DNA of 64,000 bases. Source: Phyllobacterium zundukense (GTDB lineage Bacteria; Pseudomonadota; Alphaproteobacteria; Rhizobiales; Rhizobiaceae). The stretch lies in contig NZ_CP104973.1 in assembly GCF_025452195.1 (NCBI RefSeq), positions 2,029,001 to 2,093,000 on the forward strand. The letters run 5' to 3'. The translations under genes and the position numbers were made by a program. Shown one piece after another: positions 43,235-51,129 of this stretch (position 1 is the first letter of the stretch; each line of letters starts with the position of its first letter). The notes beneath the pieces were generated by a model that saw nothing but the letters and a program-made list of their open reading frames with translations, had not been told where the DNA came from and ran no database searches.

Positions 43235-43707
43235 GACATCACCTTCGCAGCTTCGCGGACCGCCTCGACGATGTGCGGATAGGCACCGCAGCGGCAGAGA
43301 TTGCCCGACATATATTCGCGGATTTCATCGTCGGAGCCCGCATGGCCTTCGCGTATGCAGGAAACAGCGGACATGATCTGACCCGGCGTGCAGTAGCCGC
43401 ACTGGAAGGCGTCATGTTCGAGGAACGCGGCTTGAACCGGGTGAAGTTCAGCCCCGGGATCGGAGAGGCCTTCGATGGTGGTGACCGCACGGCCTTCGAC
43501 CTGAACTGCCAGCGTCAGACAGGCAAGCACACGCTCGCCGTCGACATGAACAGTGCAGGCACCGCATTGGCCCTGGTCGCAGCCTTTCTTGGTGCCGGTC
43601 AGTTCCAGGTGATCGCGCAGCGCATCCAGAAGGGTCACGCGGGGTTCGACGGCCAGGGCATGTGCCTGGCCATTGATTTCGAGATTGATGGTGGTTTGAT
43701 TGCTCAT
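43231..43707 (-). CDS. paoA: Aldehyde oxidoreductase [2Fe-2S] subunit (PaoA-like, leaderless)
   Basis: A 158-residue subunit. C43, C48, C51 and C63 bind the plant-type cluster, and C103, C106, C138 and C140 bind the second cluster. PaoA of E. coli carries a Tat signal; this protein starts MSNQTTINLEING without one, so the complex is probably cytoplasmic. Start 43707 fits the family; the longer frame to 43803 adds unrelated residues. The gene is divergent from a TetR regulator. Confidence 0.85.
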   Translation of the reverse strand: MSNQTTINLEINGQAHALAVEPRVTLLDALRDHLELTGTKKGCDQGQCGACTVHVDGERVLACLTLAVQVEGRAVTTIEGLSDPGAELHPVQAAFLEHDAFQCGYCTPGQIMSAVSCIREGHAGSDDEIREYMSGNLCRCGAYPHIVEAVREAAKVMS

Positions 43708-43936
43708 GGGCGTGTAGCTCCAATAGGCTGGGAAGAGTCCAACGGGGCCGCCAGCGTTTCGGTTGCGTTCAAGGCGCAAAAAAACATGACATACGGGCCC
43801 CAAATAGGGTATCAGTCGGGAGGTGACGAGATAATCGGAGGTGCCTCCGTTTCTTGAACATAGCGGCTTGGGCGAGAGGGTTCAAGTCCCAATCGCCCCT
43901 GGAGCCGAAATATTGCATCACAAGGAGCTGCCCGAA

Positions 43937-44539
43937 TTGAAGGAAGCCAAGCCACCGGCACCCGCGAAGCGGTTGCGGGCGGATGCCAGCCGCAATCGGG
44001 AAAAGCTCATTGGGATTGCTGCGATTGAATTTGCCGAACGCGGCGGCAGCGCCTCGCTTGAAGAGATAGCGCGCAAGGCCGGCGTTGGCATAGGCACGCT
44101 TTACCGGCATTTTCCAACGCGCGAACATCTCGTCGAAGTGGTGTACCGCCGGGAGGTCGAGGTGCTTTGCGCTGCCGCGGATGAACTCGCACAGCACAAT
44201 GCTCCGGATGTGGCGCTCGCCGGATGGATGCAGCGCTTCGTCGACTATATCGCTGCAAAACGCGGCATGGCCAACAGCCTGCGTATCCTTTTCGATGCGA
44301 ATTCCGAGGTATTTGCCAATACGTCCGGTATGATTGCATCGGCTCTGCAGCGTCTCGTCGATGCTGCCGTGGCAGACGGTTCTGTCCGCAGCGACATCGA
44401 TATATCGGATATTTCTCAGGCTCTATCGGGGATCTATTCGGCGCCGGATACGCCGGACTGGCGCGATCGTTCACGCCGCCTTGTCGCGTTGCTTATGGAT
44501 GGGCTTCGCTGGGGATCGGCAAAATCCAGAAAAACCTGA
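43937..44539 (+). CDS. TetR family transcriptional regulator
   Basis: A 200-residue regulator; the helix-turn-helix is in ASLEEIARKAGVGIGTLYRHFPTRE (about 37-61). TTG 43937 is chosen because AAGGAG lies 9 bases upstream; the frame is open back to a GTG at 43841 but those residues lack similarity and contain a hairpin (43870-43898). It is divergent from paoABC and probably controls that operon. The HAD gene follows. Confidence 0.82.
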   Translation: MKEAKPPAPAKRLRADASRNREKLIGIAAIEFAERGGSASLEEIARKAGVGIGTLYRHFPTREHLVEVVYRREVEVLCAAADELAQHNAPDVALAGWMQRFVDYIAAKRGMANSLRILFDANSEVFANTSGMIASALQRLVDAAVADGSVRSDIDISDISQALSGIYSAPDTPDWRDRSRRLVALLMDGLRWGSAKSRKT

Positions 44540-44576
44540 CGGCGTGTTGCCGTCCCTCTGATCAAAGAAAAACATC

Positions 44577-45254
44577 GTGCCGACAACGCCATCTGCCTTC
44601 GACAAGAAATATGCAGCCTTCCTCTTTGATATGGATGGCACGCTCATCAATTCGACGGCCGCGGCAGAACGTGTCTGGGCAAGATGGGCGGAAGCACAGG
44701 GGCTCGACGTCAAGACATTCCTGCCGACCATGCATGGCGCCCGCGCTGTCGATACGGTGCGCCGGCTGGGTTTGCCCGGCGTCGACCCCGAAGCGGAAGC
44801 CATCAAGATCACCGATGCCGAAATCCTCGATGTCGACGGGATCGTTCCATTGCCGGGCGCTGCGGAATTCTTGAAGGCACTGCCGCCGGAAAAATGGACG
44901 ATCGTCACCTCATCGCCGCTCGAACTGGCGAAACGCCGCTTGGCTGCAGCGGGGATTCCCGTGCCTGACAATCTCGTCACGGCGGAAGACGTCAAGGTCG
45001 GCAAACCCAACCCGGACTGCTACCTGCTGGCGGCACGCAAGCTCGGCGTTGACGCGAAAGATTGCCTCGTCTTCGAGGATGCTGTACCGGGCATTCTGGC
45101 CGGCGATGCCGCCGGAGCCGATGTGATGGTGATCACGGCCACGCACAAGCACCCTGTCGAGACCGCGCATACGACCATTCACGATTACCAGGACCTGCAG
45201 ACGCAGGTAGATCCGGACGGGCGGCTGGTCTTGAAGCGAACAGTCGACGCGTGA
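44577..45254 (+). CDS. HAD superfamily phosphatase
   Basis: A 225-residue class I HAD hydrolase. Motif I is FDMDGT with D18 and D20, motif II is TSS near residue 105, the lysine of motif III is in KVGKPNPDCY (near 143) and motif IV is VFEDAVPGI (near 165). The cap is of the small alpha-helical type. The best match by character is a sugar or glycerol phosphate phosphatase such as those of the YfbT/Gpp group. The start is GTG, 37 bases after the TetR stop. Confidence 0.82.
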   Translation: MPTTPSAFDKKYAAFLFDMDGTLINSTAAAERVWARWAEAQGLDVKTFLPTMHGARAVDTVRRLGLPGVDPEAEAIKITDAEILDVDGIVPLPGAAEFLKALPPEKWTIVTSSPLELAKRRLAAAGIPVPDNLVTAEDVKVGKPNPDCYLLAARKLGVDAKDCLVFEDAVPGILAGDAAGADVMVITATHKHPVETAHTTIHDYQDLQTQVDPDGRLVLKRTVDA

Positions 45255-45282
45255 TATCCAGGCTTTCATGTTTTGACGGCGC

Positions 45283-45406
45283 GCCCTTTCACCCGCCTCC
45301 GCTTCGCTCGGTCGACCTCTCCCCGAGGGAGAGGAATTGGTCAAGCTTGGCGTCAGTTCTTCTCCTCAACGGGGAGAAGGTGGCCCGGTAGGGCCGGATG
45401 AGGGGT
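45283..45406. repeat. Palindromic intergenic repeat, family D (copy 3)
   Basis: CCGCCTCCGCTTCGCTCGGT and CTCTCCCCGAGGGAGAG, then GGGGAGAAGGTGGCCCGGTA up to GGATGAGGGG. It lies between the convergent HAD and TetR genes. Confidence 0.82.
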
Positions 45407-45430
45407 AAATGAAGTCTTGAGAGGCGGTAA

Positions 45431-46096
45431 TCAGTTGACCGTCTTGGAAACTGTCATGGCGCTTGGCAGCGGGACCTTTATTTGCGGCGCTGATGAAAAC
45501 AGCAGTTTTATAAAACTGCGGAAGGCCATCACCTGCCGCTCGATCCTTGAAGGATCATTCAGTGCCTTCGACATGATGATGCTGCCATCAACGACACAGG
45601 AAAGCATGTCCGCCACATCGTCGAAATCAATCGGGTCACGCGGAGGGTGCACGACAGCGATATTGTCGAGAATGGCGCGGAACCTGGCGTTCCATGCTTC
45701 AACCGACTGCGCCGTCAAGTTCAGGACCTCTCGGTCGAACTGGCGCTCCTGATAGCAAATGCAGGCGATGAGACAGCCGGGGTGACCATTCGGCAGATCA
45801 GACATGACCTCGGCAAGGAGCTTCAGGCTGATCAGGAATGCCTGGAGCGGATCATCCGACAGTTGGTGCCCACGCGCGATGACATCGTCAAACACCCGGT
45901 CATTGGCGCAGACGTAGCGTTTCAGCATGATGTGCGCGAGTTCATTCTTGTCCTTGAAGTGATAGAAAAATCCGCTTTTCGTAATGCCCGCCTCGGCGAT
46001 AATCTCCTCTATCGAGGTCGCAGCGAAGCCTTTGGCCAGCACTGACATCTCGGCGATTTCCAGAATACGTTCGCGGGTTTCGGCTCCCTTGCGCAT
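45431..46096 (-). CDS. TetR family transcriptional regulator
   Basis: A 221-residue regulator with helix-turn-helix ATSIEEIIAEAGITKSGFFY (about 26-45). Start 46096 follows a GGGGGG run; a longer frame would extend through the promoter. It is divergent from the homocysteine methyltransferase-like gene, with a 19-base palindrome in the intervening region, so it probably represses that gene and itself. Confidence 0.85.
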   Translation of the reverse strand: MRKGAETRERILEIAEMSVLAKGFAATSIEEIIAEAGITKSGFFYHFKDKNELAHIMLKRYVCANDRVFDDVIARGHQLSDDPLQAFLISLKLLAEVMSDLPNGHPGCLIACICYQERQFDREVLNLTAQSVEAWNARFRAILDNIAVVHPPRDPIDFDDVADMLSCVVDGSIIMSKALNDPSRIERQVMAFRSFIKLLFSSAPQIKVPLPSAMTVSKTVN

Positions 46097-46115
46097 GTAA
46101 TTGTCCCCCCGGAAT

Positions 46116-46134
46116 ACTGTACCTGCGGTACGGT
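46116..46134. promoter_or_regulatory. Palindromic TetR operator candidate
   Basis: ACTGTACCTGCGGTACGGT is a 19-base palindrome with GTACC/GGTAC inner arms. It lies 20 bases upstream of the TetR start and 204 bases before the methyltransferase-like gene. Confidence 0.65.
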
Positions 46135-46337
46135 TTCGGCTGTTTGAGTGTAGCACGGGGGAGGGTTCTGTCGCCACGATCTCGCCTATCCAACTGAATT
46201 TGCTTGTTTTTTTCGTAAGTGGAATAACCCGACCATAAGGTTTCTAGATTGCCTGGAACGAAAGGCGCAAAACAGGACATGCCGGGTGGCGAGGCAACCA
46301 GCCGATACCGGCACTCTTGGAAGGGACGATAATAATC

Positions 46338-47285
46338 ATGGCCAAGTACCGCAGAAACCTGCCGCAGCTCGCGGGGACCACTTTCCTCAGTGACGGCGGC
46401 ATGGAAACGACATTCATCTTTCACGACGGGATCGATCTACCTGAGTTCGCATCCTTTGTCTTGATGGCGACGCCCGAAGGCAGACAGCGACTGAAAGACT
46501 ACTACATCAGATACCTCAAGATCGCTCGCGAGAATGGCACCGGCTTCATCCTCGATACGCCGACATGGCGGGCAAACCCCGACTGGGGCGCCAAGCTCGG
46601 CTATGATGCAGAGGGCCTGCGCGCAATCAACCGGGATTCGGTCGATCTGCTGCTTGAACTTCGCAGGGAGTTTGAGACGGCTACGACGCCTTGCGTGATC
46701 AGCGGAGCAATTGGACCGCGCGGCGATGGCTACAAGGCTGGCAATATGAATGCCAATGAGGCTGAAACATACCACGCGGCGCAGATAGAGAGTTTTGCAC
46801 AAACCGAAGCGGACATGGTCGCGGCCTATACGTTGACCAATTACAATGAAGCCATCGGTGTTGCAAAAGCTGCCAAGACCTATGCCATACCTAGCGTGAT
46901 CTCGTTCACGGTCGAGACCGACGGAAAACTGGTGACCGGTCTGTCGCTCGGCGATGCGATCAACCGGGTGGACGATGCAACCGGAGGTTCGCCAGCCTAC
47001 TATATGATCAACTGTGCGCATCCGAGCCATTTCGTTGATGCACTGGAAAAGGGTGAGGCGTGGCTCGATCGCGTGCGCGGCGTCAAGGCGAATGCTTCGA
47101 CCAAGAGCCATGCGGAACTCGATGATTCGGTTACGCTTGACGCTGGAGATCCCGTCGATCTCGGGCGGTGGTACAACGAGCTGACAAGATCATTTCCGAA
47201 GATGCGCATTCTCGGCGGATGCTGCGGCACGGACCATCGCCACGTCGCGGCGATCTGCGAGGCTTGTTCAACGCAAACGGCCTAG
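46338..47285 (+). CDS. Homocysteine S-methyltransferase family protein
   Basis: A 315-residue TIM-barrel methyltransferase-like protein. The zinc cysteines are C226 in INCAHPSHF and the vicinal C295/C296 in GGCCGTDHRH, as in MmuM and betaine-homocysteine methyltransferase. N-terminal LSDGGMETTF is the usual substrate loop. Methyl donor could be S-methylmethionine, a betaine or another onium compound. ATG 46338 is preferred over a TTG at 46317. A perfect 12-base stem-loop follows downstream. Confidence 0.82.
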   Translation: MAKYRRNLPQLAGTTFLSDGGMETTFIFHDGIDLPEFASFVLMATPEGRQRLKDYYIRYLKIARENGTGFILDTPTWRANPDWGAKLGYDAEGLRAINRDSVDLLLELRREFETATTPCVISGAIGPRGDGYKAGNMNANEAETYHAAQIESFAQTEADMVAAYTLTNYNEAIGVAKAAKTYAIPSVISFTVETDGKLVTGLSLGDAINRVDDATGGSPAYYMINCAHPSHFVDALEKGEAWLDRVRGVKANASTKSHAELDDSVTLDAGDPVDLGRWYNELTRSFPKMRILGGCCGTDHRHVAAICEACSTQTA

Positions 47286-47346
47286 AGCGCTTGAACCGGG
47301 CAACCTTGTCCGGTTTGCCTTCCTTCATGCTCGCGAAACTGGTAAA

Positions 47347-47376
47347 GCGGGGCCGGATCAAGTTATCCGGCCCCGC
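47347..47376 (+). terminator. Perfect GC-rich stem-loop
   Basis: GCGGGGCCGGAT pairs perfectly with ATCCGGCCCCGC around a 6-base loop CAAGTT. It ends 19 bases before the next start codon. No U-run follows on the plus strand, so it may be a Rho-type or processing hairpin rather than a classical terminator. Confidence 0.6.
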
Positions 47377-47395
47377 AATTGCGATGAGGGAAAGC

Positions 47396-47902
47396 ATGCA
47401 GGACATGAATATCGGGCTATGGGATTTCGCGCTGCGCCTTTACAAAGCCCCGGACGTCGCCGATGCATGCCTGGCATTGCAGGAACGCAATGGTGTCGAT
47501 GTGCCGGTGCTGTTGTTCGCTGCCTGGCTCAAGCATGGTTCCATTGCGCTTTCTCCGGCCAAGACAGTGCAGATTATCGGGCTGGTCGACGAATGGCGCG
47601 ATGACGTCGTTGCCCCGTTGCGCGCCATCCGCCAGCGGATGAAGACCGGACCAAAACCAGGACCTGACAAACACACCGAAACCCTGCGCGACGCCGTGAA
47701 AGCTGCCGAACTTTCCGCCGAACGGATCGAGCTTATGGAGCTCGAAACGGCGGGACTGGCACTCGCGACGATTTCAGACGATAGCAACCGTTCGACCGAT
47801 GAGAACCTGCCGCTTATCGTGCGTTATTATCATGGCTCGACTCTGGATTCCCAAGCGCGCAAGTCCATCGCAATAGTGGAACGGGCAATAGCATCTTTAT
47901 GA
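47396..47902 (+). CDS. TIGR02444 family protein
   Basis: A 168-residue helical protein of unknown function. The N-terminal NIGLWDFALRLYKAPDVADA and PVLLFAAWL segments are characteristic of the family. Start 47396 follows GAGGGAAAGC; another in-frame ATG lies at 47384, and the longer frame through the hairpin is not credible. Its end overlaps the convergent ubiX gene by 6 bases. Confidence 0.78.
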   Translation: MQDMNIGLWDFALRLYKAPDVADACLALQERNGVDVPVLLFAAWLKHGSIALSPAKTVQIIGLVDEWRDDVVAPLRAIRQRMKTGPKPGPDKHTETLRDAVKAAELSAERIELMELETAGLALATISDDSNRSTDENLPLIVRYYHGSTLDSQARKSIAIVERAIASL

Positions 47903-48481
47903 TTGTTGCTGGCCGGTTTCGTCTTCTTTCCAGCGCTTGACCAGTGGCAGGTTGATATCGAACAAGTCCAAGGCGCGTCCGACTGTCTGGTTCACCATGT
48001 CGTCGATGGTCTTTGGCTTGCTGTAAAAGGCCGGAATAGGCGGCATGATGATAGCGCCATTGCGCGTGGCCTGATCCATCAGCGCGATGTGCCCGGCATG
48101 CAGCGGCGTTTCTCGAACCAGAAGAACGACGCGGCGGCGCTCCTTGAGGCAGACATCGGCGGCGCGCACGATCAATTCGTCATTGTAGCAATTGGCGATA
48201 CCGCTCAGGGTTTTCACAGAGCAGGGTGCAACCAGCATGCCGGCGGTGCGGAAAGATCCGGACGAGATGGCGGCGCCAATATCGCGATAGTTGTAGAGCT
48301 TGTCGCCGAGGCTGCGGATTTCTTCGGCACTCATATCGAGTTCGTCGGCGGCGGTGCGCAGTGCCGATGGCGAGACGATCGCATGCGTCTCGATGTCTTC
48401 GACATCGCGCAGGAGCTGCAAGGCACGAACGCCATAAATGACCCCGGAGGCCCCGGTTATGGCGATAATCAGACGGCGCAT
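47897..48481 (-). CDS. ubiX: UbiX-like flavin prenyltransferase
   Basis: A 194-residue flavoprotein with the FMN-binding N-terminus LIIAITGASGVIYGVRAL, VAPCSVKTLSGIA (near 86-98) and RRVVLLVRETPLH (near 117-129). UbiX prenylates FMN to make the cofactor of UbiD decarboxylases. It lies in the same operon as GntR and UbiD genes, so it probably supplies prenylated FMN to that dedicated decarboxylase rather than to ubiquinone synthesis. Confidence 0.9.
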   Translation of the reverse strand: MRRLIIAITGASGVIYGVRALQLLRDVEDIETHAIVSPSALRTAADELDMSAEEIRSLGDKLYNYRDIGAAISSGSFRTAGMLVAPCSVKTLSGIANCYNDELIVRAADVCLKERRRVVLLVRETPLHAGHIALMDQATRNGAIIMPPIPAFYSKPKTIDDMVNQTVGRALDLFDINLPLVKRWKEDETGQQQS

Positions 48482-48483
48482 GG

Positions 48484-49170
48484 CTAGTTCGCCGACTCTG
48501 AAGCATGAAGAGCCGAGCGAGCGGAGTGGGCCACGTGCTCCTCGGCGGCAGCTTTTGCAGCGGCCTTGTCGCGTTTGGCGATGGAGGTGACGATCTTCTC
48601 GATTTCGGCGATGCTCTGGATGCGCCGCTCAGGCCGCACGACGGAACGCCGGCGCAGCGGGGACGTGAGAACGGTCAACTTGCTCAAGACACCGAACGCA
48701 ATCGGATTGCGTGCCCCCGTGCAGATGCGGTCGTAGAAATCGCGTTTGCTGGCGACGATCTCCTCGGCATTGCCATGCAAATAAGCTTCCTTCAGACGCA
48801 GGAAGTGGGCTTTCAAGGCCTCGACCTCCGCATCTGGCGCATTCTCGATGAACTGTTCGACAATCAAGGGTTCGAGCACGCCGCGGATGCGGTAGATATT
48901 CTCGGCGTCCTCCGATGTCACGGTGACCACGGCAAGACCGCGATTGTTGAGGTCGGTGAGAATGCCTTCGGATTGCAACTGGCGCAGCGCTTCACGCAGC
49001 GATGTGCGGCTGACATTGAGCTGCTGGCACAGGTCTTTCTCTACAAGACGCGTACCCGGCTCCAGCAATCCTGTCTCGATTGCGCGCCGCAGCGACTTCA
49101 TGATCTTGTTTCTCAGCGGCGCAGACTCGTGTGTAAGCGGACCGAATGGTTCGATGACCGGATCGTTCAT
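48484..49170 (-). CDS. GntR family regulator, FadR-like (FCD)
   Basis: A 228-residue regulator. The winged helix (about 10-75) contains LVEKDLCQQLNVSRTSLREA, and the C-terminal all-helical FCD domain (about 88-215) binds an organic acid through conserved Asp and His residues. It is located between ubiX (3 bases) and ubiD on the same strand. Candidate binding sites sharing GTATG half-sites occur at 51055, 59236 and 61056, so it probably regulates the whole decarboxylase/hydroxylase cluster. Confidence 0.85.
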   Translation of the reverse strand: MNDPVIEPFGPLTHESAPLRNKIMKSLRRAIETGLLEPGTRLVEKDLCQQLNVSRTSLREALRQLQSEGILTDLNNRGLAVVTVTSEDAENIYRIRGVLEPLIVEQFIENAPDAEVEALKAHFLRLKEAYLHGNAEEIVASKRDFYDRICTGARNPIAFGVLSKLTVLTSPLRRRSVVRPERRIQSIAEIEKIVTSIAKRDKAAAKAAAEEHVAHSARSALHASESAN

Positions 49171-49214
49171 TTTATCCCTCGCAATGCTGCTGCCTGCGTT
49201 GTGTTGCTTGCCCT

Positions 49215-49238
49215 CAGCGCCGACCCCCGCCGGCGCTG
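49215..49238 (-). terminator. Stem-loop between ubiD and the GntR gene
   Basis: CAGCGCCG pairs with CGGCGCTG around 8 bases. A second weaker inverted repeat overlaps the ubiD stop (49251-49273). They could lower expression of the downstream GntR and ubiX genes; no T-run follows. Confidence 0.4.
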
Positions 49239-49271
49239 AAACTATATCAGAATCGGGCGATAGTCGCCTGA

Positions 49272-50906
49272 TTATGCTTTCTTTTCAATATTGCGTGCCG
49301 GTGTTTCCGGTTTCATACCACCTTTACGCCGGGAGAAAGTGTTTTCGCCATTGAAGCGCCAATCGCCGCTGACAGCCTTATCGGCAAAGTTGCTCCAGAC
49401 ATCGCTCCAGTCTCCAAGCGAATAACCGTGCCATGGCGGCTGCGGCGAGAGTGGCGGCAATTGCAGGTTTTCCCATATCTCGCGGGCCCGCACCATGTAG
49501 GGTTCCGCGGGCAGGGCGAGCGGCGGCATGGGTGCTTTCAACGTGGCGTCGATGAGAAGGGTGCCTTCGGCATTCTTGTTTGCGGATTTCGGCCCATGCC
49601 CGCCCGAGCGGTAGGGCGTCACATGCACGTCATCGATCATATTGGCACGGTAGGCGAGCGACCAGAACACGGCATCGGCATTGCGGGCGTCGATATCGTC
49701 AGAGACGGCGATGACGATCTTGCCGCACTGCGCCTGAAGCATCGCGGCACCCTGCAGGCCGCGCCAGATCTCGGACTGCGGTGCGCTGCGGTCGAATTCC
49801 AGGAAGATCACCTTGCGGATGTTGGTCAAAGGCTCATGCATCACGACGCGCTTGATGCCCTTGATGTTGAGCACTTTCTTCAGGTGGTTGAAGAACAGCG
49901 GCTCATAGGCAACACGCTTGAGAACGCTCGATTCGCTGGGCGTGACCTGGCTGACGATCGAGACCAACACGGGCTTGCGCTTGCGGGTGATCGCCGTCAC
50001 GCGCATCGACATGTTGAAATCCTCGAGCGCAACGTGGCCATGGCTTTCGCCAAAGGGCCCTTCCGGCTCAAGGAGTTCCGTGTCGATCAGGCCTTCAATG
50101 ACGATTTCAGCGTCGGCCGGCACTTCGAGATCGATTGTCTTGCACTTGACGATGCGAACGGCCTCGCCGATGAGACCGCCGGCAACGCCGAGTTCGTCCT
50201 GATCGATCGGCAGCTTCTGCGGCCCGGTGAAAAGCACCGCCGGGGCACAGCCGATAACGATGGCGCAGGGCATGGGTTCGCCGCGCTTCTGGTACTTCAG
50301 CCAATGCTGATACCCGCCGGCACCGGACAGGCGGCTCGCCATGCGCACGCCGAGCCGGTCTTCGGCCTTCAGCGCCGCGCGATAGGTGCCCATGTTGCGG
50401 ATGCCATTTTCCGGATCCCGCGTGACGCAAAGAGTGGCGGTGAAATAGGGAGCACTGTCGAAACCCGGTGTCGAAACCGGAACCGGCAAGCTGCCGAGGC
50501 CACGGCCTTCGAGCTTGAGATCATCGCCGGTGATGACGACTTCCTGGCATGGTGCGTCCTCGACCATGACAGGGTCGATGGGGTTTTCCATGGCGTTGAC
50601 CCAGACGTCGCCGATCTCGCTCTCGGGAACGCCTAGCCCGATAGCGTAGATTTCCGGCGAAGCGGCGAGGACGCCGACTGCAACCGGAATATCGTATTTC
50701 TCGCCCTTTGCACCTTTTACATCGGTGAAAAGAAAGCCACGCCGCTGCGATTCGGGCAGACCGCCCTGGAACTGCCAGCGCGCCAGCGGATGCAGTTCGC
50801 TGTCCTTGTCGATCGGCACCTGAATTCGCGTCAGCAGGCCGCGTTCTTCCAGCCGTCCCAGATGTTCTTGCAGGTCCAGTGGAGCCTTGCGCTTGTGCGT
50901 CGTCAT
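49272..50906 (-). CDS. UbiD family (prenylated-FMN-dependent) decarboxylase
   Basis: A 544-residue UbiD-fold enzyme. Conserved features include PVPVSTPGFDSAPYFTATL (near 150-170), the EGPFGESHGH glutamate/histidine segment (near 295) and the VNAMENPIDP loop. UbiD enzymes reversibly decarboxylate aromatic, heteroaromatic or unsaturated acids using the cofactor made by UbiX. Divergent transcription from a molybdenum hydroxylase operon suggests that a hydroxylated heteroaromatic acid is decarboxylated. Start 50906 gives the family N-terminus. Confidence 0.87.
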   Translation of the reverse strand: MTTHKRKAPLDLQEHLGRLEERGLLTRIQVPIDKDSELHPLARWQFQGGLPESQRRGFLFTDVKGAKGEKYDIPVAVGVLAASPEIYAIGLGVPESEIGDVWVNAMENPIDPVMVEDAPCQEVVITGDDLKLEGRGLGSLPVPVSTPGFDSAPYFTATLCVTRDPENGIRNMGTYRAALKAEDRLGVRMASRLSGAGGYQHWLKYQKRGEPMPCAIVIGCAPAVLFTGPQKLPIDQDELGVAGGLIGEAVRIVKCKTIDLEVPADAEIVIEGLIDTELLEPEGPFGESHGHVALEDFNMSMRVTAITRKRKPVLVSIVSQVTPSESSVLKRVAYEPLFFNHLKKVLNIKGIKRVVMHEPLTNIRKVIFLEFDRSAPQSEIWRGLQGAAMLQAQCGKIVIAVSDDIDARNADAVFWSLAYRANMIDDVHVTPYRSGGHGPKSANKNAEGTLLIDATLKAPMPPLALPAEPYMVRAREIWENLQLPPLSPQPPWHGYSLGDWSDVWSNFADKAVSGDWRFNGENTFSRRKGGMKPETPARNIEKKA

Positions 50907-51054
50907 GTAAGTCCCGTTCTCCCGAAGATGCGCTCCTCCAATGCCATGCATGCGAGGTGAAAAACGCAAAACCCACTCATAATCATAAAAGCGATCCGCC
51001 CAATCAGAAAGATATTGCGTGCGACGCTGCATCTTTTCGATTGCATTGCTCCGA

Positions 51055-51068
51055 CATACTGTCATACA
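51055..51068. promoter_or_regulatory. Candidate GntR site in the ubiD-hydroxylase divergent promoter
   Basis: CATACTGTCATACA (TGTATGACAGTATG on the minus strand). The same TGTATGAC-x-GTAT word lies at 61056. Confidence 0.55.
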
Positions 51069-51129
51069 TTAATACGAAGAGCAACAGAATGTCGTCGGCG
51101 TAATTTCAGCCGGTAAGGGTAGAGGATTT

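Noticed and set aside
43870-43898. tRNA-like T-arm: GGGCGA, GGGTTCAAGTCCC, TCGCCC form a stem-loop resembling a tRNA 3' arm
   Set aside because: No acceptor, D-arm or anticodon arm is present upstream, so it is only a hairpin in the TetR leader, not a tRNA gene or a convincing attachment site.
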